Source of the DNA: Halobacteriales archaeon QS_9_68_42
Lineage (GTDB): Archaea; Halobacteriota; Halobacteria; Halobacteriales; Haloarculaceae
Direction of reading: 5' to 3'
NCBI GenBank assembly: GCA_003022905.1
Contig: PXSE01000025.1
Location: 1 to 10,678 of the forward strand
Length of the DNA: 10,678 nucleotides
Shown: positions 1 through 6,883 of the stretch, piece by piece
Layout: every line of letters starts with the position of its first letter
How positions within the stretch are numbered: the first letter of the stretch is position 1
Notes under the pieces: model-generated
The model's input: the letters and a program-made list of their open reading frames with translations, nothing else
What the model was told of the DNA's origin: nothing
Databases searched by the model: none
Made by a program: the position numbers and the translations under genes

Positions 1-1
1 A

Positions 2-820
2 ATGGTCACGAGCGACGAACTCGGCAACGAGGACCTGGCGGTGTCGGTGGCCGACGACGAGTTGGTCGTCCGCGCCACCATCGACCGCGAGGCGGACCGC
101 AACGCCTTGAACCAGAACGTCATCGGCGGCCTGCTGGACACCTTCGAGTTCGCCGACGACGGCAACGCCCGCGTGGTCGTGGTCCGCGGCGCCGGGGGCA
201 CCTTCTGTGCCGGCGGCGACGTCAAGTCGATGGCGAGCGCCATCGGCCAAGGGTCGCAAGCCTACCGCGAGGGGTTCGCCGGCATGAAGGACCTCGTCGA
301 GGCCGCCGTCGACACCGCCGCCCTGACCGTCGCCGCCGTCGAGGGCTACTGTCTGGCCGGCGGGATGGGCCTGGCGGGCGCCTGCGACCTCGTCGTCGCA
401 AGCGAGGAGGCCACCTTCGGCTTCCCCGAGGTCGACATCGGCATCTTCCCGGCGCAGGCCTTGGTGCCCGTCATGCGGACGGTCACCGAGAAGCAAGCGT
501 TCAGGTACTTATTCACCGCCGAACAGTTCGACGCCGCCACTGCCCACGAGATGGGCTTTACCACCGACGTCGTTGCCGCCGACGAGTTCGACGCGGAACT
601 GGACGCGCTCGTCGACGACCTCGTCGGGCCCTCCTCGTTCATGATCGAGCTCGGCAAGGAGTCCTTCTACAACCAGCGGGAGATGAACTTCGACGAGGCG
701 CTGGACTACATGCGCGAGATCGTGACGATGCTGGCGATGAGCGACGACGCCGAGGAGGGGTTCAACTCCTTCCTCACCGACGAGATGCCCGACTGGAAGG
801 GCCGCCCGGACGACGAATAG
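2..820 (+). CDS. Enoyl-CoA hydratase/isomerase family protein (crotonase fold)
   Basis: A 272-aa cytosolic crotonase-fold protein, expected to act on an acyl-CoA thioester (hydration, isomerisation or a related enolate reaction). The oxyanion-hole segments are visible: FCAGGD at residues 68-73 and the glycine-rich GYCLAGGMGLAG at 115-126, followed by CDLVVAS and FGFPEV. Compared with classical enoyl-CoA hydratase, the second catalytic Glu is kept (E143 in FGFPEV). The first, normally in GGGCEL, is replaced by Gly (G123). The enzyme may therefore be an isomerase, or use another residue, rather than a standard hydratase. The ATG sits at the window edge; the first 30 residues look like a normal N-terminus, but an upstream start cannot be excluded. 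The BKACE gene follows 43 bp downstream on the same strand with no clear promoter between, suggesting co-transcription. The substrate is unknown. Confidence 0.88.
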   Translation: MVTSDELGNEDLAVSVADDELVVRATIDREADRNALNQNVIGGLLDTFEFADDGNARVVVVRGAGGTFCAGGDVKSMASAIGQGSQAYREGFAGMKDLVEAAVDTAALTVAAVEGYCLAGGMGLAGACDLVVASEEATFGFPEVDIGIFPAQALVPVMRTVTEKQAFRYLFTAEQFDAATAHEMGFTTDVVAADEFDAELDALVDDLVGPSSFMIELGKESFYNQREMNFDEALDYMREIVTMLAMSDDAEEGFNSFLTDEMPDWKGRPDDE

Positions 821-863
821 CCGACGACCATCGACGCAAACCAACCGACCCACATCACAACCC

Positions 864-1754
864 ATGACAATCGAACAAGAATCCGTCAAAGGCAACGACC
901 CCGAGAGGGCGATAATCAGCGCGTCGCTGACCGGCGCGCTCACCACCCGCGACCAGTGCGAGCACATCCCCTACACGCCCGAGGAGATAGCCGAGGACGC
1001 CGCCGAGGCCCGCGAGAACGGCGCCGCGGTCGCACACGTCCACGCCCGCACCGAGAACGGCTCGCCCACCTTCGACACCGAGGTCTACCGGGAGATTTAC
1101 GACGAGGTGCGCGCGAGGACGGACATCCTCATCAACTTCTCGACGGGGGCGCTGCACGAACCCGCCGACTCCCGAATCGAGTACGTCGAGGGGGTCCGGC
1201 CGGACATCGCGGCGCTGAACATGGGGTCGATGAACTACGCGAAGTATAGCGAGTCCCGCGACGACTTCGTGTTCGACATGGTGTTCGAGAACCCGTTCAA
1301 CGAGATCGAGTCGTTTCTTGAGGCGATGAACAACGCGGGCGTCAAGCCGGAACTGGAGTGCTTCGACACCGGCCACGTCGGCAACATCCGGCCGTTCCTG
1401 AAGTCGGGTACCCTCGAGCACCCCATCCACTTCTCGCTCATCATGGGCGTGCTCGGCGGCATCCCGCCGACCATCGAGAACCTCGCCCACCAGGTCCGCC
1501 AGGTCCCGGACGACGCCAACTGGCAGGTCATCGGCATCTCCGAGGACCAGTGGCAACTGGCGGCCGGCGCGCTGTCGATGGGTGGCAACGTCCGGGTCGG
1601 TCTGGAGGACAACTTCTACCTGCCGGGCGGCGAGATGGCGACGAACGGCGAACTGGTTGCCAAGGCCGCCGAGTTGACCCGCAACGTCGGTCGGAAGCCG
1701 GCGACCCCCGAGGAGGCCGCCGACATCATGGAAATCGACGCCGACCACCTGTAA
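864..1754 (+). CDS. Beta-keto acid cleavage enzyme (BKACE / 3-keto-5-aminohexanoate cleavage family)
   Basis: A 296-aa TIM-barrel metalloenzyme of the Kce/BKACE family (formerly DUF849). These enzymes condense a beta-keto acid with acetyl-CoA and split it into acetoacetate plus a new acyl-CoA; the founding member acts in lysine fermentation. Family hallmarks seen here are the zinc-binding AHVHAR (H58, H60), NFSTG at 91-95, ALNMGSMNY around 117-125, ELECFDTGH at 163-171, a glycine-rich GVLGG, and VRVGLEDN at 244-251 with the expected Glu E248. The length is typical. The family is polyspecific and the residues visible do not fix the substrate. The crotonase gene 43 bp upstream suggests a shared acyl-CoA pathway, but the usual Kce partners of lysine fermentation (aminomutases, Kdd) are absent, so calling it the lysine enzyme would be an over-reach. 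The ATG start is followed by MTIEQES and then a typical beta-strand SASLTG. Confidence 0.9.
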   Translation: MTIEQESVKGNDPERAIISASLTGALTTRDQCEHIPYTPEEIAEDAAEARENGAAVAHVHARTENGSPTFDTEVYREIYDEVRARTDILINFSTGALHEPADSRIEYVEGVRPDIAALNMGSMNYAKYSESRDDFVFDMVFENPFNEIESFLEAMNNAGVKPELECFDTGHVGNIRPFLKSGTLEHPIHFSLIMGVLGGIPPTIENLAHQVRQVPDDANWQVIGISEDQWQLAAGALSMGGNVRVGLEDNFYLPGGEMATNGELVAKAAELTRNVGRKPATPEEAADIMEIDADHL

Positions 1755-1813
1755 CTGACCCGCTCGAGGCCGGTTCTCGCTCCTCGTCAATCGACTTCCT
1801 GGGTCGGGCCGCT

Positions 1814-1951
1814 CGTCGGACCGGCTCCAGCTACACCCCCGAGGGGGGCGATACCGACGGTCGCACGGAGGGCTCTGCGTCGCACAGGGTAGTCACCGCA
1901 CGCCGCTCCGTTCCACCAGGAGTCGAGCGTGGCGCGCCGTCGGACCGGTTC
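1814..1951. repeat. Short direct repeat in the convergent BKACE-panB gap
   Basis: A 14-base unit, CGTCGGACCGG followed by YTC, occurs at 1814-1827 and again at 1938-1951, with one difference (C or T). It lies in the 208-bp gap between the convergent BKACE and panB genes. I see no T-run terminator, promoter or ORF with homology in this gap. In such GC-rich DNA the repeat may be chance. Confidence 0.3.
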
Positions 1952-1962
1952 GTACCCCCGCG

Positions 1963-2769
1963 CTAGTACACGTCCTCGACGTCCGCCTCGTGGTGGCTGT
2001 GCTCCTCGGCGGGGAACTCGCCGTTTCGGACGGCGCCGGCGTACGATTCGATGGCCTCCCGCATCTCCCCGCGGGCGTCCCCGAAGGCCTTCGAGAAGGG
2101 AGTGGTGTCCTCCGAGAGGCCGACGACCTCGTCGATGACGAGTACCTGGCCGTCGCAGTCGGGGCCGGCGCCGATGCCGATTGTCGGTACTGAGATGGCG
2201 TCGGTGACGTCGCGAGCGAGGTTCGCGGGGACGTGCTCAAGCACGAGCGAGAATGCACCGGCGCTCTCGTGGTCGCGGGCCAACTCGATGATGCGCCGGG
2301 CGGACTCCTCGTCGGTGCCCTGCCGGAACAGGCCGGTCTCGTTCTCCCGCTGTGGCGTCAGGCCGAGGTGCGCCTGCACCGGGATGCCGAGCCGTGTCAG
2401 CCTCCGGGTCAGCTCGACGGTGTGGGGGCCGGACTCGAGTTTCACCGCGTCGGCGTCGGCCTCCTTCAGCATCCGGCCGCAGTTCTCTATCGCGTCGCCC
2501 TCGTCGGCCCCGTAGGAGAGAAACGGCATGTCGGCGACGACCAGCGCGTCGTCGACCGCCCGCGCGACGGCGGCGGTGTGGCTGGCCATCTCATCGACGG
2601 TTACCGGTAGCGTCGAGTCGTAGCCCAGGCGCGTGTTGCCCACGGAGTCGCCGACCAGCACCATGTCGACGTCGGCCTCGTCGACCAGTTCGGCCGTCGG
2701 CGCGTCGTAGGCCGTCAGCATCGTCAGGGGGTCCTCGCCCGCCCCCTCGCGGATGTCCTTCGCGCGCAT
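1963..2769 (-). CDS. panB: 3-methyl-2-oxobutanoate hydroxymethyltransferase (ketopantoate hydroxymethyltransferase)
   Basis: A 268-aa cytosolic PanB. It transfers a hydroxymethyl group from 5,10-methylene-tetrahydrofolate (or an archaeal equivalent) to 2-oxoisovalerate, giving ketopantoate, the first committed step towards pantoate and CoA. The residues used for metal and substrate binding in E. coli PanB all have counterparts: D41 in VGDS, D80 in VADMPF, K110 and E112 in VKLESG, and the catalytic-type E179 in LEHVP. LTAYDAPTA (18-26) and GIGAGPDCDGQ (198-208) are also classic. The tail carries a His/Asp/Glu-rich extension (residues 255-268, including HSHH) past the conserved domain. A TATA-like box about 28 nt before the ATG supports this start and a leaderless transcript. 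The gene is convergent with BKACE and divergent from the small membrane protein; no other pantothenate gene is visible. Confidence 0.95.
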   Translation of the reverse strand: MRAKDIREGAGEDPLTMLTAYDAPTAELVDEADVDMVLVGDSVGNTRLGYDSTLPVTVDEMASHTAAVARAVDDALVVADMPFLSYGADEGDAIENCGRMLKEADADAVKLESGPHTVELTRRLTRLGIPVQAHLGLTPQRENETGLFRQGTDEESARRIIELARDHESAGAFSLVLEHVPANLARDVTDAISVPTIGIGAGPDCDGQVLVIDEVVGLSEDTTPFSKAFGDARGEMREAIESYAGAVRNGEFPAEEHSHHEADVEDVY

Positions 2770-2792
2770 ACCCCGTGGTGAGTTACGGGCCG

Positions 2793-2801
2793 GGTTAAAC
2801 G
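2793..2801 (-). promoter_or_regulatory. TATA-like box of panB
   Basis: Read on the minus strand the sequence is GCGTTTAACCC, centred about 28 nt before the panB ATG at 2769. This spacing fits an archaeal promoter giving a leaderless mRNA. Confidence 0.5.
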
Positions 2802-2845
2802 CTGTTACTCCGCCCGCGGCGGGCCGAAGGCCCCCGAACCGTAAC

Positions 2846-2853
2846 CGCTTACC
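2846..2853 (+). promoter_or_regulatory. TATA-like box of the small membrane protein gene
   Basis: The A/T-richer stretch CGCTTACC is centred about 27 nt before the ATG at 2877, fitting a leaderless transcript. It lies about 45 bp from the oppositely directed panB box, so the two genes share a divergent promoter region of 107 bp. Confidence 0.45.
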
Positions 2854-2876
2854 CGGCGAGGCCCCGACTCGCGGCC

Positions 2877-3119
2877 ATGCCAGAGCGCGTCGAGACGACC
2901 GACCCCGAGGGGGTCGACCACGGGTGGGTGATGCAGACCACCTTCGTTCTCACTATCGTCGTCGGCGCGCCGGTCGTCGCCGCGCTGTCGCTGTTCGTAA
3001 CCCTGCCGGACTGGCCGACACGGGCGGAGTTTGCCGTCCGCGTCGGTGCCGTCGTCTGGCTCTGTATCGGGATTCCAGTCTACGCGTACGCCCGGAGCCA
3101 CTCGGAGACGTCGGCGTAG
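2877..3119 (+). CDS. Small two-helix membrane protein (resembles haloarchaeal DUF5822)
   Basis: An 80-aa protein with a polar N-terminus (PERVETTDPEGVDHGWV, residues 2-18) and two hydrophobic segments, about residues 19-43 and 53-73, ending in a short polar tail. A conserved-looking DHGWVMQ sits just before helix 1. From memory it matches the small haloarchaeal DUF5822 proteins, whose function is unknown; the family name is a recollection, not a search result. The coding call rests on the TATA box at the right distance, the ATG, and two clear helices. Its last 40 bp overlap the 3' end of the HAD phosphatase gene on the other strand, so the two stop codons lie inside each other's coding sequence. 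Confidence 0.75.
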   Translation: MPERVETTDPEGVDHGWVMQTTFVLTIVVGAPVVAALSLFVTLPDWPTRAEFAVRVGAVVWLCIGIPVYAYARSHSETSA

Positions 3120-3616
3120 TCGGTGCCGGCGCGCTCGGCGGTCCGCTCGTCGCGCTCGCTGTCGCCGACGAACAGCGTCTCGGAGGGCTCGCCGTCCAGC
3201 CGTCGCACCGTCTCCAGAAGTGGTTTGGGGTCGGGCTTCTCCGTCCGGACGGTGTCTCGGCCCACCACGGCGCCGATGCCGTCGATGCCGTGGGTTTCCA
3301 ATGCGATGTGACACGCCGCCTCGCAGTTCAGCGAGCAGACCCCTACCCGGCCCGACGGGACGGTGCCGGCGGCCGGCAACCGCTCGGAGTTGTGCGCGCC
3401 GTCGCGCTCGAACTCGCCGATGACGGCCTCGACGGCCTCTCGGTGGCCCGCCGCCTCCGCCGTCTCCAGCATCGCCCACAGGTTCTCCGGCGGGGAGACG
3501 CCGCGCTCCTCGAGCGCCCCGGCGACGGCGTCGGCGACCCGCTCCCAGTCGACGGCGAGCCGCACCAGCGTCCCGTCGAGGTCGAACACCAGTGTCTCGT
3601 GGCCCACGCCCGTCAT
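3080..3616 (-). CDS. HAD-superfamily hydrolase (phosphoglycolate phosphatase-like)
   Basis: A 178-aa HAD hydrolase, probably a phosphomonoesterase on a small cytosolic phosphate ester. All four HAD motifs are visible: FDLDGT (nucleophile D12, acid D14), a motif II Ser in VCSLN (S95), motif III Lys in EKPDP (K127), and motif IV GDSERD (D152, D156). The helical segment between motifs I and II (about residues 25-75) is a small C1-type cap. The ATG at 3616 shares its A with the TGA stop of the upstream acyl-CoA dehydrogenase (TGATG), so translational coupling is likely; a GTG one codon earlier is the alternative start. Its 3' end overlaps the convergent small membrane protein gene by 40 bp. The substrate cannot be read from the sequence. 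Pairing with an acyl-CoA dehydrogenase does not by itself imply a role in fatty acid breakdown. Confidence 0.87.
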   Translation of the reverse strand: MTGVGHETLVFDLDGTLVRLAVDWERVADAVAGALEERGVSPPENLWAMLETAEAAGHREAVEAVIGEFERDGAHNSERLPAAGTVPSGRVGVCSLNCEAACHIALETHGIDGIGAVVGRDTVRTEKPDPKPLLETVRRLDGEPSETLFVGDSERDERTAERAGTDYADVSEWLRAYA

Positions 3617-4743
3617 CACTCTAGCAGCTCTCGAGCGATGACCTTCTTCTGAACCTGGGTCGTCCCCTCGTAGATGGTGGTGATCTTCGCGTCGCGGTAG
3701 AGCCGTTCGACCGGAAAGTCCGTCGTGTAGCCGTAGCCGCCGTGGACCTGTATCGCCTCGTTAGTCACGTCCATGGCCGCCTCGCTGGCGAAGTGCTTGG
3801 CGGTGCTGGCGGCCATCGACGGCGGCCGTCCCTCGTCGAGCTGTCGGGCGGCGTCGTACGTCAGTAGCCGTCCTGCCTGGGTCTTCGTGTGCATCTCGGC
3901 GAGCTTCTGCCGGATGGTCTGGATGTCCGCGATGGGTCCGTCGAACTGCTCGCGCTCGGTGGCGTACTCGACGGCGAGGTCCAGCGCCGACTGGGCGAGG
4001 CCGACCGATTGAGCGGCGATACCCACCCGGCCGCCCGTGAGGATGGACAGCGCCGCAGACAGCCCGCGGCCCTCCGGCGTCAGCCGGTTGGCCTTCGGAA
4101 TCCGGACGTCGTCGAAGACCAGCGTCGTGGTGTCGCTGGCCCGCAGGCCGAGCTTCTCCTCCTTTTTCCCCACCTCGAGGCCGTCGGCGTCCTTCGGGAC
4201 GACGAACTGGGTGACCGTCCCGGGGTCGTCGGATTCGGTCTTCGCAAAGAGGATGACGACGCCGCTGCGGACGCCGTTGGTTATCCACTGTTTCGTGCCG
4301 TTGATGACGTACTCGTCGCCCTCGGGGCGGGCTTCGGCCGACATCTGGGCGGGGTTCGAGCCGGCGTCCGGTTCCGACAGCGCGAAGGCGCCGACCGGCT
4401 GGCCGTCGACCATCTCCGGCAGCCACCGCTCCTTTTGCTCGTCGTCGCCGAACTCGGCGATACAGGACGTTGCCAGACAGTGGACCGAAAGCGCCGTCGC
4501 CACCGCCAGCTGGCCGTAGGCGACCTCCTCGTTGGCGACGGCGTACGTCATGCCGTCGACGTCCAGGCCGCCGTACTCCTCGGGGACGGTCATCGCCGTC
4601 AGCTCCAGGTCGGCGAGGCCGTCCCACACCTTCTCGGGGAACGTCTCGGTCTCGTCGGCCTCCCGGGCAGTCGGGCGTATCTCCTCGACGGCGAACCCCC
4701 GGACGGTCTCCCGGATGGCCGCCTGCTCCGGCGAAAGCTCCAT
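3616..4743 (-). CDS. Acyl-CoA dehydrogenase
   Basis: A 375-aa FAD flavoenzyme that oxidises an acyl-CoA to the trans-2-enoyl-CoA, passing electrons to electron-transfer flavoprotein. The full fold is present: helical N-domain (about 1-115), FAD-contact beta-domain with FALSEPDAGSN (120-130) and KQWITNG (151-157), and C-terminal helical domain with REQFDGPIADIQ (264-275), HGGYGYT (334-340), the FAD motif LYRDAKI (348-354) and IYEGTTQVQ. E359 in that motif matches the catalytic base of short/medium-chain, butyryl and glutaryl-type enzymes, not the isovaleryl-type position. The ATG at 4743 gives the normal N-terminus MELSPEQ; an in-frame extension of 41 codons upstream is Arg-rich shadow reading of alaX and is rejected. 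A TATA-like box lies 27 nt upstream, within the 40-bp gap after alaX. It is coupled to the HAD gene downstream. Chain-length preference is unknown. Confidence 0.95.
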   Translation of the reverse strand: MELSPEQAAIRETVRGFAVEEIRPTAREADETETFPEKVWDGLADLELTAMTVPEEYGGLDVDGMTYAVANEEVAYGQLAVATALSVHCLATSCIAEFGDDEQKERWLPEMVDGQPVGAFALSEPDAGSNPAQMSAEARPEGDEYVINGTKQWITNGVRSGVVILFAKTESDDPGTVTQFVVPKDADGLEVGKKEEKLGLRASDTTTLVFDDVRIPKANRLTPEGRGLSAALSILTGGRVGIAAQSVGLAQSALDLAVEYATEREQFDGPIADIQTIRQKLAEMHTKTQAGRLLTYDAARQLDEGRPPSMAASTAKHFASEAAMDVTNEAIQVHGGYGYTTDFPVERLYRDAKITTIYEGTTQVQKKVIARELLE

Positions 4744-4765
4744 GTCCGGGACTCGGCCGCGAGTG

Positions 4766-4774
4766 GCAAAAATC
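4766..4774 (-). promoter_or_regulatory. TATA-like box of the acyl-CoA dehydrogenase gene
   Basis: Minus-strand GATTTTTGC is centred about 27 nt before the ATG at 4743, inside the 40-bp gap after the alanyl-tRNA editing gene. It suggests the dehydrogenase has its own leaderless transcript as well as possible read-through from upstream. Confidence 0.5.
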
Positions 4775-4783
4775 GTCCGTTCG

Positions 4784-5956
4784 CTACTCGTCCCGCAGGT
4801 GGGCGAGAACCGCCTCGCCGTCGGCGCCGAGGCCGCCGGCCTGCGCCACCGCCGGCGACCCGCCACCGCCGCCGCCGAACTCCTCTGTCACCTCGTCGAC
4901 CACGTCGCCGGCCTCGGGGTCGCCGCCGGTCCCGACCGCCAGCTGGCCGGCCGGCGTCACCAGCACCAGCACGTCCACGTCGTCGGGGCGGTCGCTGACC
5001 CGCTCGGCGAGGGCGTTCGCGTCGGCGTCGACGACGCCCGCGGCCCATCGCCGGCCGTCGCGCTCGAAGGCGTCGGCGGCGGCCTCGGCGACCGCGGCAT
5101 CGAGGAGCCCGTCCCACAGTTCGTCCCGCTCGGCCTCCAATTCCGACAGTTCCGACTGCAACCGTTCGGCCTCGTCGGGCAGCGAATCGACGCCGGTGCC
5201 GAGCGTCGCCGCCGCCTCCAGCGCGGCGCCCTTCTCGGCGACCCGACGGTCGATGCCGGCCGGCCCGACGGCGAACTCCACGCGGGTTAGTCCCTCGCCG
5301 GGGTTGGACCGTTCCAGCACTGTCACCGGGCCGATGTCGCGGGTATTGCGGACGTGGGTGCCGCCGCAGGCGGCGATGTCCCAGCCGTCGATTTCGACGA
5401 CCCGGACCGTCTCGCCGGTGATGCCCTCCTCGGTCTTGGTATTGAACGCGACGTCCTCGCGGTCCAGCGCCTCCTCGCGGGGGAGCCGCTCCCAGGTCAC
5501 CTCGCGGCTCTCCCAGACGCAGTGGTTAACCAGCCGCTCCAGTTCCAGAAGCGTCCTGTCGTCGATGTCAGTGGTGGTGGTGAAGTCCACGCGGACCTTC
5601 TCCTCTCCAATTCCGAACCCGCCGTACCCCAGGTCGTCCAGCAGTCGTCGCCCCGCGCCGTACAGCGCGTGGCTTGCAGTGTGGGCCCGCCGGCAGTACC
5701 GCCGGAACTCGGAGTCGACCGCGCACTCGACGGTCCGGCCGGCCTCGACGGTGCCGTCGAGGGTGTGGACCACCTCGCCGTTGCGCTCCTGGACGTCGAG
5801 CACGTCGAGGCCGTCGACGGTGCCGCGGTCCGCCGGCTGGCCGCCGCCCTCGGGGTAGAAGTACGTCTCCGAGAGGACGACGCCGCTGCCGCCGGACTCG
5901 ACGGTGGCCTCGAAGGCGAGCGTCTCGGGGTCGTCGGGTGCGAGCGAGGACGTCAT
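4784..5956 (-). CDS. alaX: Alanyl-tRNA editing protein, long form (AlaX-L: editing domain plus DHHA1)
   Basis: A 390-aa free-standing relative of the editing half of alanyl-tRNA synthetase. AlaX proteins hydrolyse mischarged tRNA-Ala (Ser-tRNA-Ala, in some forms Gly-tRNA-Ala). In order: an N-terminal beta-barrel with YPEGGGQPADRG (34-45); the zinc/editing motif HTASH (H92, H96); CGGTH (C197, H201) completing the site; a Glu/Leu-rich coiled-coil-like linker (about 238-300); and a DHHA1-type domain ending in a six-Gly run and SPAVAQAGG (361-375). The length fits the long AlaX class. The ATG at 5956 is preferred over an in-frame TTG at 5983, because a TATA-like box lies 27 nt before the ATG and overlaps that TTG. 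No aminoacylation domain is present. It lies upstream of the acyl-CoA dehydrogenase, with no evident functional link. Confidence 0.93.
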   Translation of the reverse strand: MTSSLAPDDPETLAFEATVESGGSGVVLSETYFYPEGGGQPADRGTVDGLDVLDVQERNGEVVHTLDGTVEAGRTVECAVDSEFRRYCRRAHTASHALYGAGRRLLDDLGYGGFGIGEEKVRVDFTTTTDIDDRTLLELERLVNHCVWESREVTWERLPREEALDREDVAFNTKTEEGITGETVRVVEIDGWDIAACGGTHVRNTRDIGPVTVLERSNPGEGLTRVEFAVGPAGIDRRVAEKGAALEAAATLGTGVDSLPDEAERLQSELSELEAERDELWDGLLDAAVAEAAADAFERDGRRWAAGVVDADANALAERVSDRPDDVDVLVLVTPAGQLAVGTGGDPEAGDVVDEVTEEFGGGGGGSPAVAQAGGLGADGEAVLAHLRDE

Positions 5957-5979
5957 GCCCGCCAGTAGGAGCGTCGGCG

Positions 5980-5988
5980 ACAAAAGCG
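5980..5988 (-). promoter_or_regulatory. TATA-like box of the alanyl-tRNA editing gene
   Basis: Minus-strand CGCTTTTGTC is centred about 28 nt before the ATG at 5956, consistent with a leaderless mRNA. It supports the ATG over the TTG at 5983. Confidence 0.5.
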
Positions 5989-6004
5989 GGTCGGAACCGG
6001 ACGG

Positions 6005-6505
6005 CTACTCCTCGGCGAGTTCGACGTCGAGGCGGTCCTCGAGCGCCCCGATGACCGAGCCGCCGACATTCGCGCGGGCGGCGCGGCCCTGCTCGACGGC
6101 GACGACGTCGGCCTCGTCGACGTCCAGTTCCGCGGCGAGTTCGTCGGTCCGGAGGCCGGCGTCCTGTCGGGCGGCCTCCAGTGCCGCACCGTAGTCGGAG
6201 ACAAGATACGGCAGGGGGTCGTCCTCGTAATTCGTCCCCTCCTCGAAGTCGGTGTCGACTTTGCGGGCGTCGTCGATGCGGGCGGCGTTCCGGGCGGCCT
6301 TCCTGCGGCGGTCCTGCTCCTCGCGGCCGCTGTCGCCGTCACCGGACCCACCGCTGGAGTCCTCGCCGTGCTGGGCACACTCCGAACAGACCTCGAGTTG
6401 CGCGCCGGCGACCGTCGCCGTCTCGAGGGTGCGGTCCTCGGCCCCGCAGAGTTCGCAGGCGCCGCTGGAGTCGCCTCCGACACCGCCGGTCGAGTACTTT
6501 GCCAT
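6005..6505 (-). CDS. Multiprotein bridging factor aMBF1-type transcription factor (zinc ribbon plus Cro/C1 HTH)
   Basis: A 166-aa protein with the archaeal MBF1 layout: an N-terminal zinc ribbon with two Cys pairs (C17/C20 in CELC, C40/C43 in CSEC), a Gly/Ser/Asp-rich flexible linker (about 47-65), a basic patch RRRKAARNAAR (67-77), the conserved YEDDPLPYLVSDYG region (93-106), and a C-terminal helix-turn-helix (about 107-162) with LRTDELAAELDVDEADVVAVEQG. In eukaryotes MBF1 bridges TBP to activators; in archaea the protein associates with ribosomes or transcription and its exact role is unsettled. The ATG at 6505 gives the expected MAKYSTGG start; a 54-codon upstream extension is not homologous-looking and is rejected. 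It stands alone, 48 bp upstream of alaX, with the tRNA-Leu gene divergent on the other side. Confidence 0.93.
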   Translation of the reverse strand: MAKYSTGGVGGDSSGACELCGAEDRTLETATVAGAQLEVCSECAQHGEDSSGGSGDGDSGREEQDRRRKAARNAARIDDARKVDTDFEEGTNYEDDPLPYLVSDYGAALEAARQDAGLRTDELAAELDVDEADVVAVEQGRAARANVGGSVIGALEDRLDVELAEE

Positions 6506-6529
6506 ATGGGGGAAACTGTCGGTACGTAC

Positions 6530-6539
6530 TTCAACTAAG
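6530..6539 (-). promoter_or_regulatory. Possible TATA-like box of the MBF1 gene
   Basis: Minus-strand CTTAGTTGAA is centred about 29 nt before the ATG at 6505. It is the only A/T-rich candidate at the right distance but a weak match to the consensus. Confidence 0.35.
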
Positions 6540-6749
6540 CGATAGCGCGAGCAGAGTGGGGTAGTCGACCTCCGCGTTCCGCGGCACGGGCCGGCCGCCG
6601 GGTCTCGCCTTCGAGTTCCGGACGGAAACTCGGAACCCCGGTTCGCTGCTCCGCCTCCCGCCGGCACGTTCGGACGATTTCCGCGGCGAAGACGATTGGG
6701 ACCGAGCCCGGAATCGGGGGCCGCCGACCGGTCTGTCGACGAAGGAAAG
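6540..6749. other. Intergenic region between MBF1 and tRNA-Leu
   Basis: About 210 bp with no convincing gene on either strand; the open frames here are Arg- or Pro-rich shadows. It holds one small hairpin, an 8-bp stem with a single bulged A (6612-6619 against 6624-6632, loop GGAC). The downstream edge is the tRNA promoter. No other structure is evident. Confidence 0.4.
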
Positions 6750-6758
6750 CCCTTTTAT
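6746..6758 (+). promoter_or_regulatory. Promoter of tRNA-Leu (BRE plus TATA box)
   Basis: GGAAAGCCCTTTTATCG contains a purine-rich BRE-like segment followed by CTTTTAT, a strong haloarchaeal stable-RNA promoter box. Initiation about 26 nt downstream (near 6781) would leave a 5' leader of roughly 18 nt before the mature tRNA end at 6799. Confidence 0.65.
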
Positions 6759-6798
6759 CGCCCCCCGGGCTACGCACGTCTGCGGCGAGACGCTGCGT

Positions 6799-6883
6799 GC
6801 GTGGGTAGCCAAGCTAGGCCAACGGCGCAGCGTTGAGGGCGCTGTCCTGTAGAGGTCCGCCGGTTCAAATCCGGTCCCACGCA
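6799..6883 (+). tRNA. tRNA-Leu (anticodon GAG)
   Basis: An 85-nt class II tRNA, folded by hand. The acceptor stem is GCGTGGG (6799-6805) paired with CCCACGC (6876-6882). The D-arm is GCC/GGC (6808-6810, 6824-6826). The anticodon stem is CAGCG/CGCTG (6828-6832, 6840-6844) with the 7-nt loop TTGAGGG, anticodon GAG at 6835-6837, reading CUC and CUU. The long variable arm is CCT-GTAG-AGG (6847-6856). The T-arm is GCCGG-TTCAAAT-CCGGT (6859-6875). The discriminator is A (6883), as for tRNA-Leu, and CCA is not encoded. No intron is seen. The long variable arm, anticodon and discriminator all agree on leucine. Its 3' part is duplicated just downstream. Confidence 0.95.

Noticed and set aside
1755..1962. 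Terminator or small RNA in the convergent BKACE-panB gap
   Set aside because: No T-run or stable hairpin is visible on either strand; only a short 14-base direct repeat was found.
4744..4866. 41-codon N-terminal extension of the acyl-CoA dehydrogenase
   Set aside because: Arg-rich sequence unlike any acyl-CoA dehydrogenase N-terminus, overlapping alaX; the ATG at 4743 has its own TATA-like box at 27 nt.
4470..5858. Very long plus-strand open frame (462 codons) opposite alaX and the acyl-CoA dehydrogenase gene
   Set aside because: It is low-complexity Arg/Ser/Pro-rich translation typical of antisense frames in GC-rich DNA, while the minus strand carries two complete motif-bearing enzymes.
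6506..6667. 54-codon N-terminal extension of the MBF1 protein
   Set aside because: MAKYSTGG is the expected family start, and the extension runs through the promoter region.
6772..6802. Hairpin between ACGCACG upstream and CGTGCGT at the 5' end of the tRNA, possibly masking the acceptor stem
   Set aside because: The predicted transcription start near 6781 lies downstream of the first arm, so this structure would not form in the pre-tRNA.
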